From assembly GCA_964292695.1 (NCBI GenBank), contig CAXYWB010000007.1:1-56758 (forward strand): a DNA stretch of 56,758 nt, read 5' to 3'. The stretch comes from UPXZ01 sp018055865 (lineage in GTDB: Bacteria; Bacteroidota; Bacteroidia; Bacteroidales; Paludibacteraceae). The position numbers and the translations under genes are program-made. How positions within the stretch are numbered: position 1 is the first letter of the stretch; each line of letters opens with the position of its first letter. Shown here piece by piece: positions 1-7,226 of this stretch. The notes below the pieces were generated by a model. That model was not told where the DNA came from and searched no databases. It worked only from the letters and a program-made list of their open reading frames with translations.

Positions 1-40
1 AACTTTCTAACTTTCTAACTTTCTAACTTTCTAACTTTCA
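1..40. repeat. 8-bp tandem array ahead of cinA
   Basis: Four perfect copies of AACTTTCT followed by one copy with a single change fill the first 40 bases; the array may continue to the left of the window. It ends 13 bases before the TTG start codon of cinA, so it forms most of that gene's visible leader. Arrays with the same 8-bp period, but other sequences, lie upstream of yggS and of the second Gfo/Idh gene. Confidence 0.9.
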
Positions 41-53
41 AACTACAACTATA

Positions 54-1286
54 TTGATAGAAATAATAACCATAGGCGACGAAATTCTGATAGGCCAGAT
101 AGTGGATACCAATTCGGCCTGGATGGCTGTGGAATTGAATAAAGCAGGATTTCAGGTGTTTCAGATTACATCTGTGCACGATGATGCGCAGCACATTACT
201 TCAGCTATTGCATCTGCTTTGGCCGTGAATGATATAGTGCTCATTACAGGCGGATTAGGTCCGACTAAAGATGATATAACCAAACAGACATTGTGTGATT
301 TTTTTGATACAAAACTGATTTTCGATAATTCGGTGTTGGAAAATGTGGAGCGTATATTTCGAAACAGAAATATTACCATCAACGAGCTGACCCGAAATCA
401 GGCTTATGTTCCTGAAAAGTGTACCATCATTCAAAATCTGGTCGGAACAGCTCCGGTGATGTGGTTTGAGCGCGAAGGGAAAGTAGTGGTTTCGATGCCC
501 GGCGTGCCATTTGAGATGAAAACGACCATGAATGACGAAATTATTCCTCGCTTGCAGCGGAAATTTCAATCAAAGCCGGTGCTCAATCAAACTTTTCAGG
601 TGTATGGCTACGGGGAGTCAGCTTTGGCAATAAAAATAGCTGACTGGGAGAATGCGCTTCCCGATTTTCTGAAACTGGCTTATCTGCCGAATTTTGGCAT
701 TGTAAAACTCAGACTGTCGGGTACGTTGGATGACGGTGAAAAAATGCGAAAAGAAATGGAACGTCAGTTTTCTCTTCTCGACGAAATTTTAGGTGATGCT
801 ATCATTTACCGAAATGATTTTCCGATAGAAAAAAATCTGGGTGAAGACTTGAGGCAGGCAAAAATGACTATTTCTACGGCCGAAAGTTGCACCGGAGGAA
901 ATATTGCCAGAAAGCTTACCTCAGTTGCCGGAAGTTCCGATTATTTTGTAGGATCTGTCACAGCTTATCAAAATGAGATGAAGGAAAAGCTGCTACATGT
1001 AAGTGCCGGAGATTTGAGAGATTACGGAGCTGTAAGTCAGCAGGTAGTGGAGCAAATGGCAAAAGGCGTTCGGATGCTGATGAGTACGGATATTGCAGTG
1101 GCTACTTCGGGTATAGCCGGACCTGCGGGTGGCACAGAAGAAAAACCCGTTGGGACGGTCTGGATTGCTGTCAGCACACAAGATCAGGTGATAAGCCGTA
1201 AATTTCAGTTTGGAAAAAATGCCCGCGAAAACATCATCGAACGAAGCACACTGGCGGCTCTGATGATGGTCAAAGAGCTGTTGTGA
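54..1286 (+). CDS. cinA: CinA family protein (nicotinamide-nucleotide amidohydrolase)
   Basis: Cytoplasmic protein of 410 residues, the usual two-domain CinA length. Residues 1-170 form the molybdopterin-binding-like (COG1058) domain with GGLGPTKDD at 66-74. Residues from about 255 form the PncC-type deamidase domain with TAESCTGG at 275-282 and SGIAGPAGG near 352. The family converts NMN to nicotinate mononucleotide in pyridine nucleotide salvage; the N-terminal domain in related enzymes is an ADP-ribose pyrophosphatase. The start is a TTG: it is the only start that gives the conserved MIEIITIGDEIL beginning, and there is no ATG nearby. No Shine-Dalgarno sequence is visible, as expected for the phylum. 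Confidence 0.95.
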   Translation: MIEIITIGDEILIGQIVDTNSAWMAVELNKAGFQVFQITSVHDDAQHITSAIASALAVNDIVLITGGLGPTKDDITKQTLCDFFDTKLIFDNSVLENVERIFRNRNITINELTRNQAYVPEKCTIIQNLVGTAPVMWFEREGKVVVSMPGVPFEMKTTMNDEIIPRLQRKFQSKPVLNQTFQVYGYGESALAIKIADWENALPDFLKLAYLPNFGIVKLRLSGTLDDGEKMRKEMERQFSLLDEILGDAIIYRNDFPIEKNLGEDLRQAKMTISTAESCTGGNIARKLTSVAGSSDYFVGSVTAYQNEMKEKLLHVSAGDLRDYGAVSQQVVEQMAKGVRMLMSTDIAVATSGIAGPAGGTEEKPVGTVWIAVSTQDQVISRKFQFGKNARENIIERSTLAALMMVKELL

Positions 1287-1390
1287 AAATTATTTTACAG
1301 TGTATTAAATATTTATTCGACTGAAAATGAGCATTAATGAGCTGAGATTATTGTTAAATCGCACAAAAAATAAAATATGAACTTAAAAAG

Positions 1391-1422
1391 TTTGCGGAAA
1401 AGAAAATAAATTTCTACCTTTG
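1391..1422 (+). promoter_or_regulatory. Bacteroidota-type promoter of the rpmB operon
   Basis: TTTG at 1391-1394 and TACCTTTG at 1415-1422 are separated by 20 bp, an exact fit to the -33 TTTG / -7 TAnnTTTG consensus of the Bacteroidota. The rpmB start codon lies 50 bp downstream. Confidence 0.8.
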
Positions 1423-1471
1423 CACACTGTTTTTGAGAAAAAATATTAAGAAAAATTTAAGAGATACAGAG

Positions 1472-1711
1472 ATGTCAAAAATTTGTCAAATCACCGGAAA
1501 AAAAGCAATGGTTGGAAACAACGTATCGCATTCAAAACGTCACACAAAACGTCGTTTTGATGTAAACTTGTTCAACAAAAAGTTCTACTGGGTAGAACAG
1601 GATATGTGGATAAGCCTGAAAATTTCAGCTGCCGGACTTCGCACTATCAACAAAAAAGGGTTAGACGCTGCTATAAAACAAGCGGCCGAAAAAGGTTTTT
1701 TATACGTATAA
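1472..1711 (+). CDS. rpmB: 50S ribosomal protein L28 (bL28)
   Basis: Ribosomal large-subunit protein of 79 residues. It starts MSKICQITGKKAMVGNNVSH, the typical L28 opening, and has the basic SKRHTKRRFDVNLF stretch. An upstream in-frame TTG at 1433 would add 13 residues, but it lies only ten bases after the -7 element and the extension has no counterpart in the family, so ATG 1472 is chosen. It is the first gene of a short ribosomal cluster with rpmG (18 bases on) and the DUF4295 gene. Confidence 0.97.
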   Translation: MSKICQITGKKAMVGNNVSHSKRHTKRRFDVNLFNKKFYWVEQDMWISLKISAAGLRTINKKGLDAAIKQAAEKGFLYV

Positions 1712-1729
1712 TAACAGGGGGAAAATAAA

Positions 1730-1918
1730 ATGGCAAAGAAATCAAAAGAAGCAAGAATTCAGGTTATTCTGGAATGCACAGAACACAAAGAAAGCGGCAT
1801 GCCGGGTACTTCTCGTTACATTACGACTAAAAACAGAAAAAATACCCCGGGAAGAATGGAGTTGAAAAAATACAACCCGATTCTGAAGAAAATGACAGTT
1901 CATAAAGAAATTAAATAA
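1730..1918 (+). CDS. rpmG: 50S ribosomal protein L33 (bL33)
   Basis: Ribosomal protein of 62 residues with the signature TSRYITTKNRKNTPGRMELKK and KYNPILKKMTVHKEIK end typical of L33. It lacks the zinc-binding CxxC pairs, so it is the zinc-independent (C-minus) form. Such forms do not depend on zinc supply; no C-plus copy is visible in the window. It lies between rpmB and the DUF4295 gene, 13 bases before the latter, and is presumably co-transcribed with both. Confidence 0.96.
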   Translation: MAKKSKEARIQVILECTEHKESGMPGTSRYITTKNRKNTPGRMELKKYNPILKKMTVHKEIK

Positions 1919-1931
1919 AAAAAAGTAAACT

Positions 1932-2084
1932 ATGGCAAAGAAGGCGGTTGCAAGTATGCAAAAAGGTGAAGGTCGTACCTTTTCCAAGGTGATTAAGATG
2001 GTTAAATCGCCTAAAACCGGAGCATATACGTTTCAGGAAGAAATGGTGCACAACGAAAAAGTAAAAGAGTATCTGGTAAAATAA
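1932..2084 (+). CDS. DUF4295 small basic protein (probable ribosomal protein bL38)
   Basis: A 50-residue, lysine-rich protein: MAKKAVASMQKGEGRTFSKV at the start, then SPKTGAYTFQEEMV. It matches the Bacteroidota-specific DUF4295 family, which sits right after rpmB-rpmG in most members of the phylum. From memory, the cryo-EM structure of the Flavobacterium johnsoniae 70S ribosome revealed an extra large-subunit protein named bL38; size, charge and gene position make this family the likely match, but I could not check the equivalence. The ATG at 1932 is 13 bases after the rpmG stop and the gene is followed by a strong terminator. Confidence 0.9.
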   Translation: MAKKAVASMQKGEGRTFSKVIKMVKSPKTGAYTFQEEMVHNEKVKEYLVK

Positions 2085-2101
2085 TCCTGTTACACCGATA
2101 T

Positions 2102-2141
2102 AAAAAAATCCTTTCATTCAATACAATGAAAGGATTTTTTT
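2102..2141. terminator. Rho-independent terminator after the ribosomal cluster
   Basis: AATCCTTTCATT pairs with AATGAAAGGATT around a short loop, with A-rich sequence before and a T-run after it. It ends the rpmB-rpmG-DUF4295 transcript. The T-run runs into the -33 element of the ftsY promoter. Confidence 0.85.
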
Positions 2142-2170
2142 GTTTTATACCCAAAAAAGAATTATTTTTG
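2139..2170 (+). promoter_or_regulatory. Promoter of ftsY
   Basis: TTTG at 2139-2142 and TATTTTTG at 2163-2170 with a 20-bp spacer fit the Bacteroidota consensus. The -33 element is built from the T-run of the preceding terminator. The leader is about 90 bases and holds two direct copies of AGACTATAAACTA just before the start codon. Confidence 0.7.
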
Positions 2171-2266
2171 TAAGATTGGGCAAAAATCAGAAACTTTCAT
2201 CTGAAAGATTAGATTTGCCTATATTTCTCAGACTATAAACTACAGACTATAAACTAAATATCAATT

Positions 2267-3217
2267 ATGGCATTTTTCGGACTATTTAACAAAGAAAAAA
2301 AGGAAACACTTGATCAGGGGCTTGCCAAGACGAAAGAAAATGTATTCTCGAAGCTTACACGGGCAGTGGCTGGTAAATCTAAAGTGGACGACGAAGTGCT
2401 TGATAATCTCGAAGAAGTGCTCGTAACTTCCGATGTGGGAGTAGAAACCACACTTCGAATCATCCAGCGCATAGAGGAACGGGTTAGCCGCGATAAATAT
2501 CTGAATACAAATGAGTTGAATGGTATTCTGAAAGATGAAATAGCTGCTTTGCTTTCTGAAAATAACGCCGGACAGGTCAATGATTTTGATGCTCCGTTGT
2601 CGGCCACTCCGTATGTAATCATGGTAGTAGGTGTGAACGGAGTAGGAAAAACTACGACAATCGGAAAATTAGCCTATCAATTTAATCAGGCAGGTAAAAA
2701 AGTGTATCTGGGCGCTGCTGACACGTTTCGGGCGGCTGCTGTGGATCAACTCGTTATCTGGGGCGAACGGGTAGGAGTACCCGTGATAAAACAGAAAATG
2801 GGCTCCGATCCTGCTTCTGTGGCTTACGATACAGTTGCTTCGGCCAAAGCGAACAACGCCGATGTGGTCATCATCGATACGGCTGGAAGACTTCATAATA
2901 AGGTAAACCTGATGAATGAGCTGACTAAAATTAAAAATGTGATGCAGAAACTCATACCCGAAGCACCACACGAAGTGTTGCTCATACTCGACGGATCAAC
3001 CGGGCAAAACGCCTACGAACAGGCAAAACAGTTTACCAAAGCTACCGAAGTGAATGCACTGGCCGTAACCAAACTCGACGGAACTGCCAAAGGCGGCGTG
3101 GTAATAGGCATTTCCGACCAGTTCAAAATTCCGGTGAAATACATCGGTCTGGGTGAAAAAATGACCGACTTACAGGTGTTCAACCGAGAAGAATTTGTAA
3201 AATCATTATTCGAATAA
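2267..3217 (+). CDS. ftsY: Signal recognition particle receptor FtsY
   Basis: SRP-type GTPase of 316 residues, the compact form without the long acidic A domain. The N domain (about 20-90) is followed by the G domain: GVNGVGKTT from residue 122 (P-loop), DTFRAAA, DTAGR near 204 and TKLDGTAKGG near 268. It docks the SRP-ribosome complex at the inner membrane for co-translational insertion of membrane proteins. In many Bacteroidota ftsY is followed directly by rimO; here two other genes lie between them. Confidence 0.97.
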   Translation: MAFFGLFNKEKKETLDQGLAKTKENVFSKLTRAVAGKSKVDDEVLDNLEEVLVTSDVGVETTLRIIQRIEERVSRDKYLNTNELNGILKDEIAALLSENNAGQVNDFDAPLSATPYVIMVVGVNGVGKTTTIGKLAYQFNQAGKKVYLGAADTFRAAAVDQLVIWGERVGVPVIKQKMGSDPASVAYDTVASAKANNADVVIIDTAGRLHNKVNLMNELTKIKNVMQKLIPEAPHEVLLILDGSTGQNAYEQAKQFTKATEVNALAVTKLDGTAKGGVVIGISDQFKIPVKYIGLGEKMTDLQVFNREEFVKSLFE

Positions 3218-3224
3218 TCCCCCT

Positions 3225-3232
3225 TACTTTTG
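3225..3232 (+). promoter_or_regulatory. Possible -7 element of the GH97 gene
   Basis: TACTTTTG fits TAnnTTTG and lies 27 bp before the GH97 start. The nearest TTTG upstream is 27 bp away, longer than the usual spacer, so this is a weak match. If real, it gives the GH97 gene its own promoter just after ftsY. Confidence 0.35.
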
Positions 3233-3258
3233 TATCGCTAACTTTTAAAAAAATATTT

Positions 3259-5250
3259 ATGAGAAAACTACTGACTTTCATCCTGATTACTGTGACTTTT
3301 TTTTCATATTCACAAAAGCAATACACCCTGGTTTCTCCCGACGGAAAACTGAAAACCGAAATAACAGTTGGTAAAACGACCGAATATGCTGTATCACACA
3401 ACGGCGATTTGATGCTCGAAAAATCTCCGGTATCGATGAAATTATCCGACGGAAGAATTCCGGGAACAAATGCCAAAGTGAAAAAGACCAACAAAAAATC
3501 AGTGAATGAAAGCATTGATGCCGAAATTTACAAAAAGGCGAAAGTCGAAAACAATTATAATGAGCTAAGTATTCTGTTTTCGGGAGATTACAGCCTTGTT
3601 TTCAGAGTTTATAACGATGGAATGGCCTATCGTTTCGAAACGAATTTCAAAAAACCGTTTACTGTTGAGAACGAACAAGCCGTATTTAATTTCCCCGGCA
3701 ATCCAAAAGCATTTCTGGCTTACGTAAATAAAGCCGACAATTCCACATTCAGTCAGCAATTCTACAACTCTTTTGAAAATACCTACAATCACATAGATCT
3801 GAAGAATGCCAATCCGCAGAAACTGGCTTTTTTGCCTTTGGTAGTAGAAGGCAAAAACGGTAAGAAAATCTGCATTACTGAAGCCGATTTGCTCAATTAT
3901 CCGGGCATGTATCTTTACAATCCCGATGGCGGCAATTCGCTGACTGCCATGTTTGCCCCTTATCCCAAAGAAATAAGGCAAGGCGGACACAACATGCTTC
4001 AGGGCGAAGTGCAATCTGCTGAAAATTTTATTGCCCGATGTGAAGGTAAAACCACTTTCCCGTGGCGGACAGTGATCATAGCTGAAAATGATTATGAACT
4101 GACCGACAACGATATGGTGTATAAACTCGCCACTACCAATCAGTTAACAGATATTTCCTGGATAAAACCCGGAAAAGTAGCCTGGGACTGGTGGAACGAC
4201 TGGAATATTCGAAATGTGGATTTCGAATCGGGAGTCAACGACGAAACATATAAATATTACATCGATTTTGCAGCCACGCATGGCATTGAATACGTAATTC
4301 TGGACGAAGGCTGGGCGGTAAACAAACAAGCTGATTTATTTCAGGTGATTCCCGAAATCAATCTGAAAGAGTTGGTTGAATATGGCAAATCCAAAAATGT
4401 GAACCTGATTCTTTGGGCAGGTTACTGGGCGTTCAACCGGGATATAGAGGGAATTTGCAAACATTACGCAGAAATGGGAATCAAAGGCTTCAAAGTCGAT
4501 TTTATGGACAGAGACGACCAGCAGATGGTTGATTTTTATCACAGAGCCGCTCAGATAGCAGCCAAATACAAGCTGATGCTTGATTTTCACGGAGCCTATA
4601 AACCCACCGGACTTCAGCGAACCTATCCGAACGTGATTAATTTTGAAGGTGTGCATGGTCTGGAACAAATGAAATGGTCGCCTGCAAGTGTTGATCAGGT
4701 TGCGTATGATGTCACAATTCCTTTTATTCGCATGGTGGCCGGCCCGATGGATTACACGCAGGGAGCCATGCGAAATGCTACCAGAAGTAATTATCGTCCT
4801 GTTAACTCCGAACCAATGAGCCAGGGCACGCGCGTCCGTCAGTTAGCTCAGTATGTGATTTTCGAAGCACCTTTCAATATGCTTTGCGACAATCCTTCCA
4901 ACTACATGGCTGAGCCCGAATGCACGCAGTTTATTGCCGAAATCCCGACCGTATGGGATGAAACGGTTGCACTGAACGGTGAAATCTCAAAATACGTAAC
5001 CATAGCCCGCCGAACCGGGAACCAGTGGTACCTGGGCTCAATGACCAATTGGGATGCTCGTACGCTGGAAGTCGATTTGTCATTCCTGGGAACGGGAAAT
5101 TACAAAGCTGAAATTTTCTGCGACGGTGTGAATGCACACCGTACGGCCATGGATTACCGGAAAGATACCGTTGACGTGCCTGCAAACAGGAAAATGACTC
5201 TGAAAATGGCTCCGGGAGGTGGATTTGTGATGAAGATAATGAAAAAATAA
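3259..5250 (+). CDS. Glycoside hydrolase family 97 (retaining type, probable alpha-galactosidase or relative)
   Basis: Exported glycosidase of 663 residues, usual length for GH97. It has a signal peptide (residues 1-20, ending FFSYS-Q), an N-terminal beta-sandwich (to about 285), a TIM barrel (about 290-560) and a C-terminal beta domain. GH97 contains inverting alpha-glucosidases such as SusB and retaining alpha-galactosidases. In the retaining group the nucleophile is an Asp on strand 4 (Asp415 in Bacteroides thetaiotaomicron BT1871); here an Asp lies at 414 in GFKVDFMDRDD, so a retaining mechanism is inferred. It acts in the periplasm or at the surface. No SusC/SusD pair is nearby, so the substrate is open. 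It lies between ftsY and the zinc-ribbon gene. Confidence 0.9.
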   Translation: MRKLLTFILITVTFFSYSQKQYTLVSPDGKLKTEITVGKTTEYAVSHNGDLMLEKSPVSMKLSDGRIPGTNAKVKKTNKKSVNESIDAEIYKKAKVENNYNELSILFSGDYSLVFRVYNDGMAYRFETNFKKPFTVENEQAVFNFPGNPKAFLAYVNKADNSTFSQQFYNSFENTYNHIDLKNANPQKLAFLPLVVEGKNGKKICITEADLLNYPGMYLYNPDGGNSLTAMFAPYPKEIRQGGHNMLQGEVQSAENFIARCEGKTTFPWRTVIIAENDYELTDNDMVYKLATTNQLTDISWIKPGKVAWDWWNDWNIRNVDFESGVNDETYKYYIDFAATHGIEYVILDEGWAVNKQADLFQVIPEINLKELVEYGKSKNVNLILWAGYWAFNRDIEGICKHYAEMGIKGFKVDFMDRDDQQMVDFYHRAAQIAAKYKLMLDFHGAYKPTGLQRTYPNVINFEGVHGLEQMKWSPASVDQVAYDVTIPFIRMVAGPMDYTQGAMRNATRSNYRPVNSEPMSQGTRVRQLAQYVIFEAPFNMLCDNPSNYMAEPECTQFIAEIPTVWDETVALNGEISKYVTIARRTGNQWYLGSMTNWDARTLEVDLSFLGTGNYKAEIFCDGVNAHRTAMDYRKDTVDVPANRKMTLKMAPGGGFVMKIMKK

Positions 5251-5260
5251 CTCAATAGTT

Positions 5261-5587
5261 ATGAAAAACTGTCCGAACTGCAAAGTAGAAATGGAGGATA
5301 ACTTCGATGTCTGCTGGCAATGTAATTTCAGTATAAGCGAAAATAAAGTGATTGAATTTGAAGATACTATCGTTAATACTAAAAAGATTAATTGCCTCAG
5401 ATGCGATGTCCCGATGATTCTTTCGGGAAATTATAAGTTTCATGAAGGAACTAAATTCGGACTTTTTGGAAATTTACTGGAAGCATTTGTAAACCGCGAA
5501 TCGTTTGATTTATATATTTGCCCTGAATGCGGCAAAGTGGAATTTTTTTCACCACAGGGCTTACAAAATTTTTCAGAACAGGAATGA
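5261..5587 (+). CDS. Small double zinc-ribbon protein, function unknown
   Basis: A 108-residue soluble protein with two zinc-ribbon-like modules. The first has CPNC at residues 4-7 and CWQC at 18-21; the second has CLRC near 46-49 and CPEC near 88-91, with a stretch of about 40 residues between them that includes KFHEGTKFGLFGNLLE. It starts ten bases after the GH97 stop and ends ten bases before rimO, so the three may share a transcript. The second half resembles small nucleic-acid-binding ribbon proteins of the phylum. I do not recognise a named function. Confidence 0.75.
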   Translation: MKNCPNCKVEMEDNFDVCWQCNFSISENKVIEFEDTIVNTKKINCLRCDVPMILSGNYKFHEGTKFGLFGNLLEAFVNRESFDLYICPECGKVEFFSPQGLQNFSEQE

Positions 5588-5597
5588 AATTTTTTTT

Positions 5598-6887
5598 ATG
5601 AAAAAAAATACCGTAGACATTATTACGCTTGGATGCTCCAAGAATCTGGTGGACAGCGAACAGCTGATGCGCCAGTTTGATGTTCTGGGTTATAAAGTAC
5701 GTCATGATACCGAGAATCCGGATGGCGAAATCGTGATCGTGAATACCTGCGGATTTATCGGCGACGCTAAAGAAGAAAGTATCAACATGATTCTGCAACT
5801 GGCCGATCGGAAAAAGGAAATTAAGAATAAACTCTTCGTCATGGGCTGCTTGTCAGAGCGGTATTTGCACGATTTGGAAACTGAAATTCCCGAAGTGGAT
5901 AAATTCTTTGGAAAGTTCAACTACGTGGATATTCTGAAGGAATTAGGGCAGGAGTACCGGGCCGATTTTCGACTGGAGCGCACGCTGACCACACCGCCAC
6001 ATTACGCATACATCAAGATTTCTGAAGGATGCAATCGTACCTGCTCCTATTGTGCCATACCGATAATCACCGGGCATCATCGTTCGCGCGCCATAGAAGA
6101 TATCGAAAAGGAGGTGAAATTACTGGTTGACAAAGGAGTGAATGAATTTCAGCTGATAGCTCAGGATCTGACTTATTATGGCATTGACCGGTACAAGAAA
6201 TCAAAGCTGGCAGAACTGACAGAACGGCTGTCGGAAATACCCGGAGTTGGCTGGATTCGTCTGCATTATGCTTATCCGGCTCATTTCCCGTATGATGTGC
6301 TGCGGGTGATGCGTGAGCGTGAAAATGTGTGCAACTACCTGGACATTGCGCTGCAGCACAGCAGCGATCACATGCTTACTGCTATGCGAAGGAATTTTTC
6401 CTCGGCTGAAACGTTTGAACTGATTACTAAAATTCGCAGCGAAGTACCCGGAATTCACCTGAGAACCACCATGTTGGTGGGGCATCCCGGCGAAACGGAA
6501 GAAGATTTTGAGCAACTGAAAGAATTTGTGCGGTGGGCCCGTTTTGAGCGGCTGGGGGCATTCGCCTACTCACACGAAGAAGGAACTTATGCACACAAGC
6601 ATTATACGGATAATATTCCCGACGAAATAAAACAGCAACGACTGAGCGAACTGATGGAAATTCAACAACAAATAGCAGCCGAAATAAATTCGGCCAAAAT
6701 CGGACAGATGCTCAGGGTAATTATCGACCGGAAAGAAGATGCATATTTTATCGGGCGTACCGAATTTGATTCGCCGGAAGTAGATCCCGAAGTGATGATT
6801 CCGACTGATACCAGAGGTGTGAAAGTGGGGGAGTTTTATCAGGCAAAAATAGTGGACGCAACCGATTTCGAATTATTCGGACAGTAA
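5598..6887 (+). CDS. rimO: Ribosomal protein S12 methylthiotransferase RimO
   Basis: Radical SAM methylthiotransferase of 429 residues that adds a methylthio group to an aspartate of ribosomal protein S12. The N-terminal UPF0004 domain carries the three auxiliary-cluster cysteines (TLGCSKNLVDSE, NTCGFI, MGCLSERY). The radical SAM cluster is Cys145-x3-Cys149-x2-Cys152 in GCNRTCSYC, followed by IPIITGHHRSR. A C-terminal TRAM domain binds the substrate. A longer frame opens at 5505 inside the previous gene, but the family start is MKKNTVDIITLGC at 5598. Confidence 0.96.
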   Translation: MKKNTVDIITLGCSKNLVDSEQLMRQFDVLGYKVRHDTENPDGEIVIVNTCGFIGDAKEESINMILQLADRKKEIKNKLFVMGCLSERYLHDLETEIPEVDKFFGKFNYVDILKELGQEYRADFRLERTLTTPPHYAYIKISEGCNRTCSYCAIPIITGHHRSRAIEDIEKEVKLLVDKGVNEFQLIAQDLTYYGIDRYKKSKLAELTERLSEIPGVGWIRLHYAYPAHFPYDVLRVMRERENVCNYLDIALQHSSDHMLTAMRRNFSSAETFELITKIRSEVPGIHLRTTMLVGHPGETEEDFEQLKEFVRWARFERLGAFAYSHEEGTYAHKHYTDNIPDEIKQQRLSELMEIQQQIAAEINSAKIGQMLRVIIDRKEDAYFIGRTEFDSPEVDPEVMIPTDTRGVKVGEFYQAKIVDATDFELFGQ

Positions 6888-6940
6888 ATACTCCAACCGA
6901 TTATTACACACAATATTATATTTTCCAATAATCTAAGTAT

Positions 6941-7222
6941 ATGAACAACAAGGAACTAATCTCAAACGTAGCTTCAAAAATGAATTTACCCAAAGCAGAA
7001 GTGAAATTTTTGCTCGATGCTTTCACCGAAACTTGCAGAAATCAGTTGAAAGAGGATAATTCAATCGGCTTTCAGGGATTTGGAACATTTGAAATACGCA
7101 GAAAAGAAGAACGGCTTTCTGTTCATCCTATCACCAGGATTCGGACGATGATTCCGCCAAAACTGGTGGTGAGTTTCAAACAAAGTTCGTTACTGAAAGA
7201 TAAACTTAACATAAAATTCTGA
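6941..7222 (+). CDS. HU/IHF-family DNA-binding protein
   Basis: Single-domain protein of 93 residues. It has the two N-terminal helices (NNKELISNVASKMNLPKAEV), the conserved GFGTFEIRRKEER strand turn and an arm region VHPITRIRTMIPPKLVVSFK. The family binds and bends DNA as a dimer. It is four bases before the start of the next gene, which also begins with an HU domain, so the two are almost certainly co-translated and could form a mixed dimer. The usual nucleoid HU of the phylum is a different, more basic protein. Confidence 0.9.
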   Translation: MNNKELISNVASKMNLPKAEVKFLLDAFTETCRNQLKEDNSIGFQGFGTFEIRRKEERLSVHPITRIRTMIPPKLVVSFKQSSLLKDKLNIKF

Positions 7223-7226
7223 TACT

